Source: Propionibacteriaceae bacterium (lineage in GTDB: Bacteria > Actinomycetota > Actinomycetes > Propionibacteriales > Propionibacteriaceae). From it: a stretch of DNA of 6,570 nt. The notes under the pieces are model-generated. The model was not told where the DNA came from and searched no databases. It was given only the letters and a program-made list of their open reading frames with translations. The position numbers and the translations under genes were made by a program. Of this stretch, positions 4,327 to 6,570 are shown one piece after another (the first letter of the stretch is position 1; every line of letters starts with the position of its first letter). The stretch spans positions 1-6,570 of the forward strand of contig DAIESZ010000148.1 of the NCBI GenBank assembly GCA_027346035.1. The letters are read 5' to 3'.

Positions 4327-6570
4327 GCGTGGGCTCCTTGGGTCACCGGTTCCGATGCGGCGAAGTGGTGGTGCGTGAGGTGGGCCGCGGCCTGGGCCGC
4401 CGCCGCCCCGGCGTGCAGGATGGTGTCGACGATGTCCTTCGCCCCGGACGCCGTGCCGGCCACGAAGACGCCCGGGATGTTGGTCTGGCCGGGCTCGATC
4501 TCCTCGCTGGGTTCGGCGACGTAGTAGAACTCGTCGAGGCCGAGCGGAGCGTCGACGAAGAGCTTCTCGACGTCGCGATTGGGCTGGATGCCGACGGCGA
4601 GCACGACGAGGTCGTACTCCGCCTCGACGATCCGCCCCCCGTTCTCGATGTCCTCGTACCGCAGGATCAGATCGCCGTTATCCTTCTCGGAGATCTGCGC
4701 CACCCTGCCCTTGATGTACTCGGCGCCCATGTCCTTGGCCTGCATGTAGAACTCGTCGTAGCGCTTCCCGGCCGCCCGCATGTCCATGTAGTGCATGGTC
4801 ACGTCGGCGAGGGGAAGGGCCCCCATGATCAGCTGGTTCTGCTTGATCGAGTACATGCAACAGAACTTGGAGCACAACGGATTGCCGACAGTCTTGTCGC
4901 GCGAGCCGGTGCAGGAGACGTAGGCGATGCGGTCGGGAACCTTTCCGTCGCCCGGACGCAGGACGGTGTTGAACGGGCGGGTGGGCGCGAGCAGCCGATC
5001 CATCTGCATGCCGGTGATGACGTTCGGGTAGGTGCCGAACCCGTACTCGGGCTTGAGATCGGCGGCGAAGAGCTTGTGCCCGGTGGAGATGACGACCGCG
5101 CCGACGTCGAACTGCCGCTCGACGTCGCGCATGTCCATGCGGATCGCATCCGCGGGACACGCCTTGACGCACTCCTGGCATTCGGAGCACACGCCGCAGT
5201 CGAGGCACGATCCTGCGCCGGCACGCGCCTGCTCCTCGGTGAGGGGCTGTTCGATCTCGCTGAAATCGTCGGGACGCGGCAGCAGCACCACCTCGCCGGA
5301 CACCGGGTCACGATGACCGAACCTCGCCTGCCGGGCGAGCACCGTCTCGTGATCGACGGTGGGCAGCCGGTCGTCGAGGGCGTCGAAGCCGTCCATCGGC
5401 CGGCCGGTGAGCCAGCGGTCGATCATGTGCGCGGCCCGTCGCCCGGCGCCGATCGCGCGGGTGATGTCGGTGGCGCCGGTGGCGACGTCACCCGCGGCGA
5501 ACAGGTACGGCACGTCGGTCTGGAGCGTTCGGGCGTCGACCTTGATCCGGTTGCCGCCGACCACGCCGGCCAGGGAGCGATAGGGGTCGGCGTCCGGCCC
5601 CATGCCGATCGTGGAGATCACCAAGTCGCAGGCGAGCGTGTACTCGCTGCCGGGGACCGGCTCGGGCCTGCGGCGGCCGGAGCCGTCGGGCGAGCCGAGC
5701 CGCATCTTCTGCAGTTCGATGCCGGTGACCTCGCCGTCCGGTCCGGCGACGATGCGGGTGGGAGCGACCAGCAGTTCGAAGACCACGCCCTCGCGCTCGG
5801 CGTCATCGGCCTCGACGTGGTGCGCCGGCATCTCTCCGCGTCCCCGGCGGTAGGCGATCCGTGCCTCGGCCGCGCCGAGTCGACGGGCGACGCGCCCGGC
5901 GTCCATCGCGACGTTGCCGCCGCCGATGACGACCACCCGCTTCCCCGCAAGGTCGGGGGACCCGCCGTTGGCCACGTCGTTGAGGAATTCGAGCCCGCTG
6001 ACGACGCCCCGGGCATCCTCGCCGGGGATCTCCATCGACATCGACAGCGGGGTGCCGGTGGCCAGGATGACTCCGTCGAAGCCCTCGCCCCTGAGCGCGG
6101 CCACGTCGGTGACCGCGGCGTTGCACTCGATCTCGACGCCCAGCGCCGTCACGTTCGCGATGTCGGCGTCGACCACCTCGTGGGGCAACCGGTAGGTGGG
6201 GATGGCGTGCCGGAGGAAGCCGCCCGGCTGGTCGCGCTTCTCGACGATCTTGACCCCGTAGCCCAGCCGGGCCAGTTGCCAGGCCGCGGTGAGTCCGGCG
6301 GGCCCCGAGCCGACGATCGCGATCCTCCTGCCGTTCGGCTCGGCGACGGTCACGCCGGTGCCGTCGTGGGTGGCGTAGTGCCGATCGGCGGCGAAGCGTT
6401 TGATCAGCCGGATCGGCACCGGACCCTCGAGCTTGGTGCGAGTGCATTCCGACTCGCACGGGGCATAGCAGGCACGGCCGAGGGTCCCGACGAGCGGCGT
6501 GGCGTCGAGGACCAGCTGGAACGCCTCCTCGTCCTTGCCGCTGCGGACGAGCGACACGTAGCCGTGCGCC
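4323..6570 (-). CDS. GltD-HdrA fusion: NADPH-type flavoprotein oxidoreductase with [4Fe-4S] and HdrA half-module (5' truncated)
   Basis: At least 748 residues are visible. The first in-frame GTG is at 6557, but codons before it (AHGY) continue the family's usual HGYVSLVRSGKDEEAF opening, so the true start lies past 6570. Numbering from that GTG: CYAPCESEC (30-38) belongs to the GltD-type N-terminal Fe-S domain. FAD binding is at IVGSGPAG (81-88), the second nucleotide site at IGGGNVAMDAGRVARRLGA (211-229), and YRRGRGEMPA (236-245) carries arginines typical of NADPH contact. AAGDVATG is at 354-361. A cysteine-rich linker, Cys451/454/457/460/463/467 followed by Pro, holds at least one [4Fe-4S] cluster. 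Residues 481-735 resemble the second half of HdrA: VVISTG (488-493), Cys549-x12-Cys562-x3-Cys566-Cys567, and VLAVGIQPN (652-660). No second GxGxxG precedes this half. The likely role is to pass electrons between NADPH and the HdrA/QmoC-like partners (inference). The tail is His-rich (HLTHHH, 726-731). The stop overlaps the hdrA start. Confidence 0.9.
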   Translation of the reverse strand, partial: AHGYVSLVRSGKDEEAFQLVLDATPLVGTLGRACYAPCESECTRTKLEGPVPIRLIKRFAADRHYATHDGTGVTVAEPNGRRIAIVGSGPAGLTAAWQLARLGYGVKIVEKRDQPGGFLRHAIPTYRLPHEVVDADIANVTALGVEIECNAAVTDVAALRGEGFDGVILATGTPLSMSMEIPGEDARGVVSGLEFLNDVANGGSPDLAGKRVVVIGGGNVAMDAGRVARRLGAAEARIAYRRGRGEMPAHHVEADDAEREGVVFELLVAPTRIVAGPDGEVTGIELQKMRLGSPDGSGRRRPEPVPGSEYTLACDLVISTIGMGPDADPYRSLAGVVGGNRIKVDARTLQTDVPYLFAAGDVATGATDITRAIGAGRRAAHMIDRWLTGRPMDGFDALDDRLPTVDHETVLARQARFGHRDPVSGEVVLLPRPDDFSEIEQPLTEEQARAGAGSCLDCGVCSECQECVKACPADAIRMDMRDVERQFDVGAVVISTGHKLFAADLKPEYGFGTYPNVITGMQMDRLLAPTRPFNTVLRPGDGKVPDRIAYVSCTGSRDKTVGNPLCSKFCCMYSIKQNQLIMGALPLADVTMHYMDMRAAGKRYDEFYMQAKDMGAEYIKGRVAQISEKDNGDLILRYEDIENGGRIVEAEYDLVVLAVGIQPNRDVEKLFVDAPLGLDEFYYVAEPSEEIEPGQTNIPGVFVAGTASGAKDIVDTILHAGAAAAQAAAHLTHHHFAASEPVTQGAHA

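Noticed and set aside
3247..4524. Plus-strand reading frame of 425 codons opposite hdrA and the end of the fusion gene
   Set aside because: It is antisense to the conserved HdrA N-terminal and FAD motifs. The product shows no recognisable fold and crosses a gene junction.
6555..6557. GTG as the true start of the GltD-HdrA fusion
   Set aside because: The frame stays open to the window edge, and the preceding codons (AHGY) match the usual start of this Fe-S domain, so the gene is truncated and does not start here.
1..6570. CRISPR array, tRNA/rRNA genes, insertion sequence or prophage signals
   Set aside because: I saw no direct-repeat/spacer pattern, no cloverleaf-like segment, and no transposase, integrase or phage-like protein. 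Nearly all the sequence is accounted for by the six genes.

Overview
This 6.57-kb window has very high G+C and uses GTG/TTG starts, strong AAGGAG-type ribosome sites and tightly overlapping genes. It contains an actinobacterial-type ROK regulator. Together these suggest a high-G+C actinobacterium (Mycobacteriales such as Rhodococcus, Gordonia or Mycolicibacterium are plausible). The genus cannot be fixed from the sequence alone.

Layout. Positions 2-667 (+) hold the C-terminal part of a ROK-family transcriptional regulator, cut by the left edge. A 62-bp gap follows, with a 7-7-7 inverted repeat (696-716) that looks like an operator. Next comes a small ArsR/SmtB-type regulator (730-1041, +) with four clustered cysteines. 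A convergent intergenic region (1042-1142) carries a strong GC-rich hairpin. The rest of the window, read on the minus strand from beyond 6570 down to 1143, is one compact redox operon: a GltD-HdrA fusion flavoprotein (4323-6570, 5' end off the window), an HdrA-like iron-sulfur flavoprotein (2560-4326), an 81-residue winged-helix-like protein (2318-2563), and a QmoC-like membrane protein that joins an HdrC-type [4Fe-4S] domain to a cytochrome b-type membrane domain (1143-2315). The first two junctions are 4-nt ATGA overlaps and the third has a 2-nt gap, so the four genes are almost certainly co-transcribed and translationally coupled.

How the genes may work together (inference). The GltD-like half of the fusion would exchange electrons with NADPH. 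The HdrA-type flavin and [4Fe-4S] modules would relay or bifurcate them. The QmoC-like subunit would connect the cytoplasmic assembly to the menaquinone pool. No HdrB (CCG-domain) catalytic subunit, no AprAB, no hydrogenase and no lipoate-binding protein is visible, so the final substrate is unknown. The combination resembles the Qmo/Hdr complexes of sulfate reducers and methanogens but differs by having a GltD fusion, two HdrA-type modules and an embedded winged-helix protein. It is the part of the window most worth following up.
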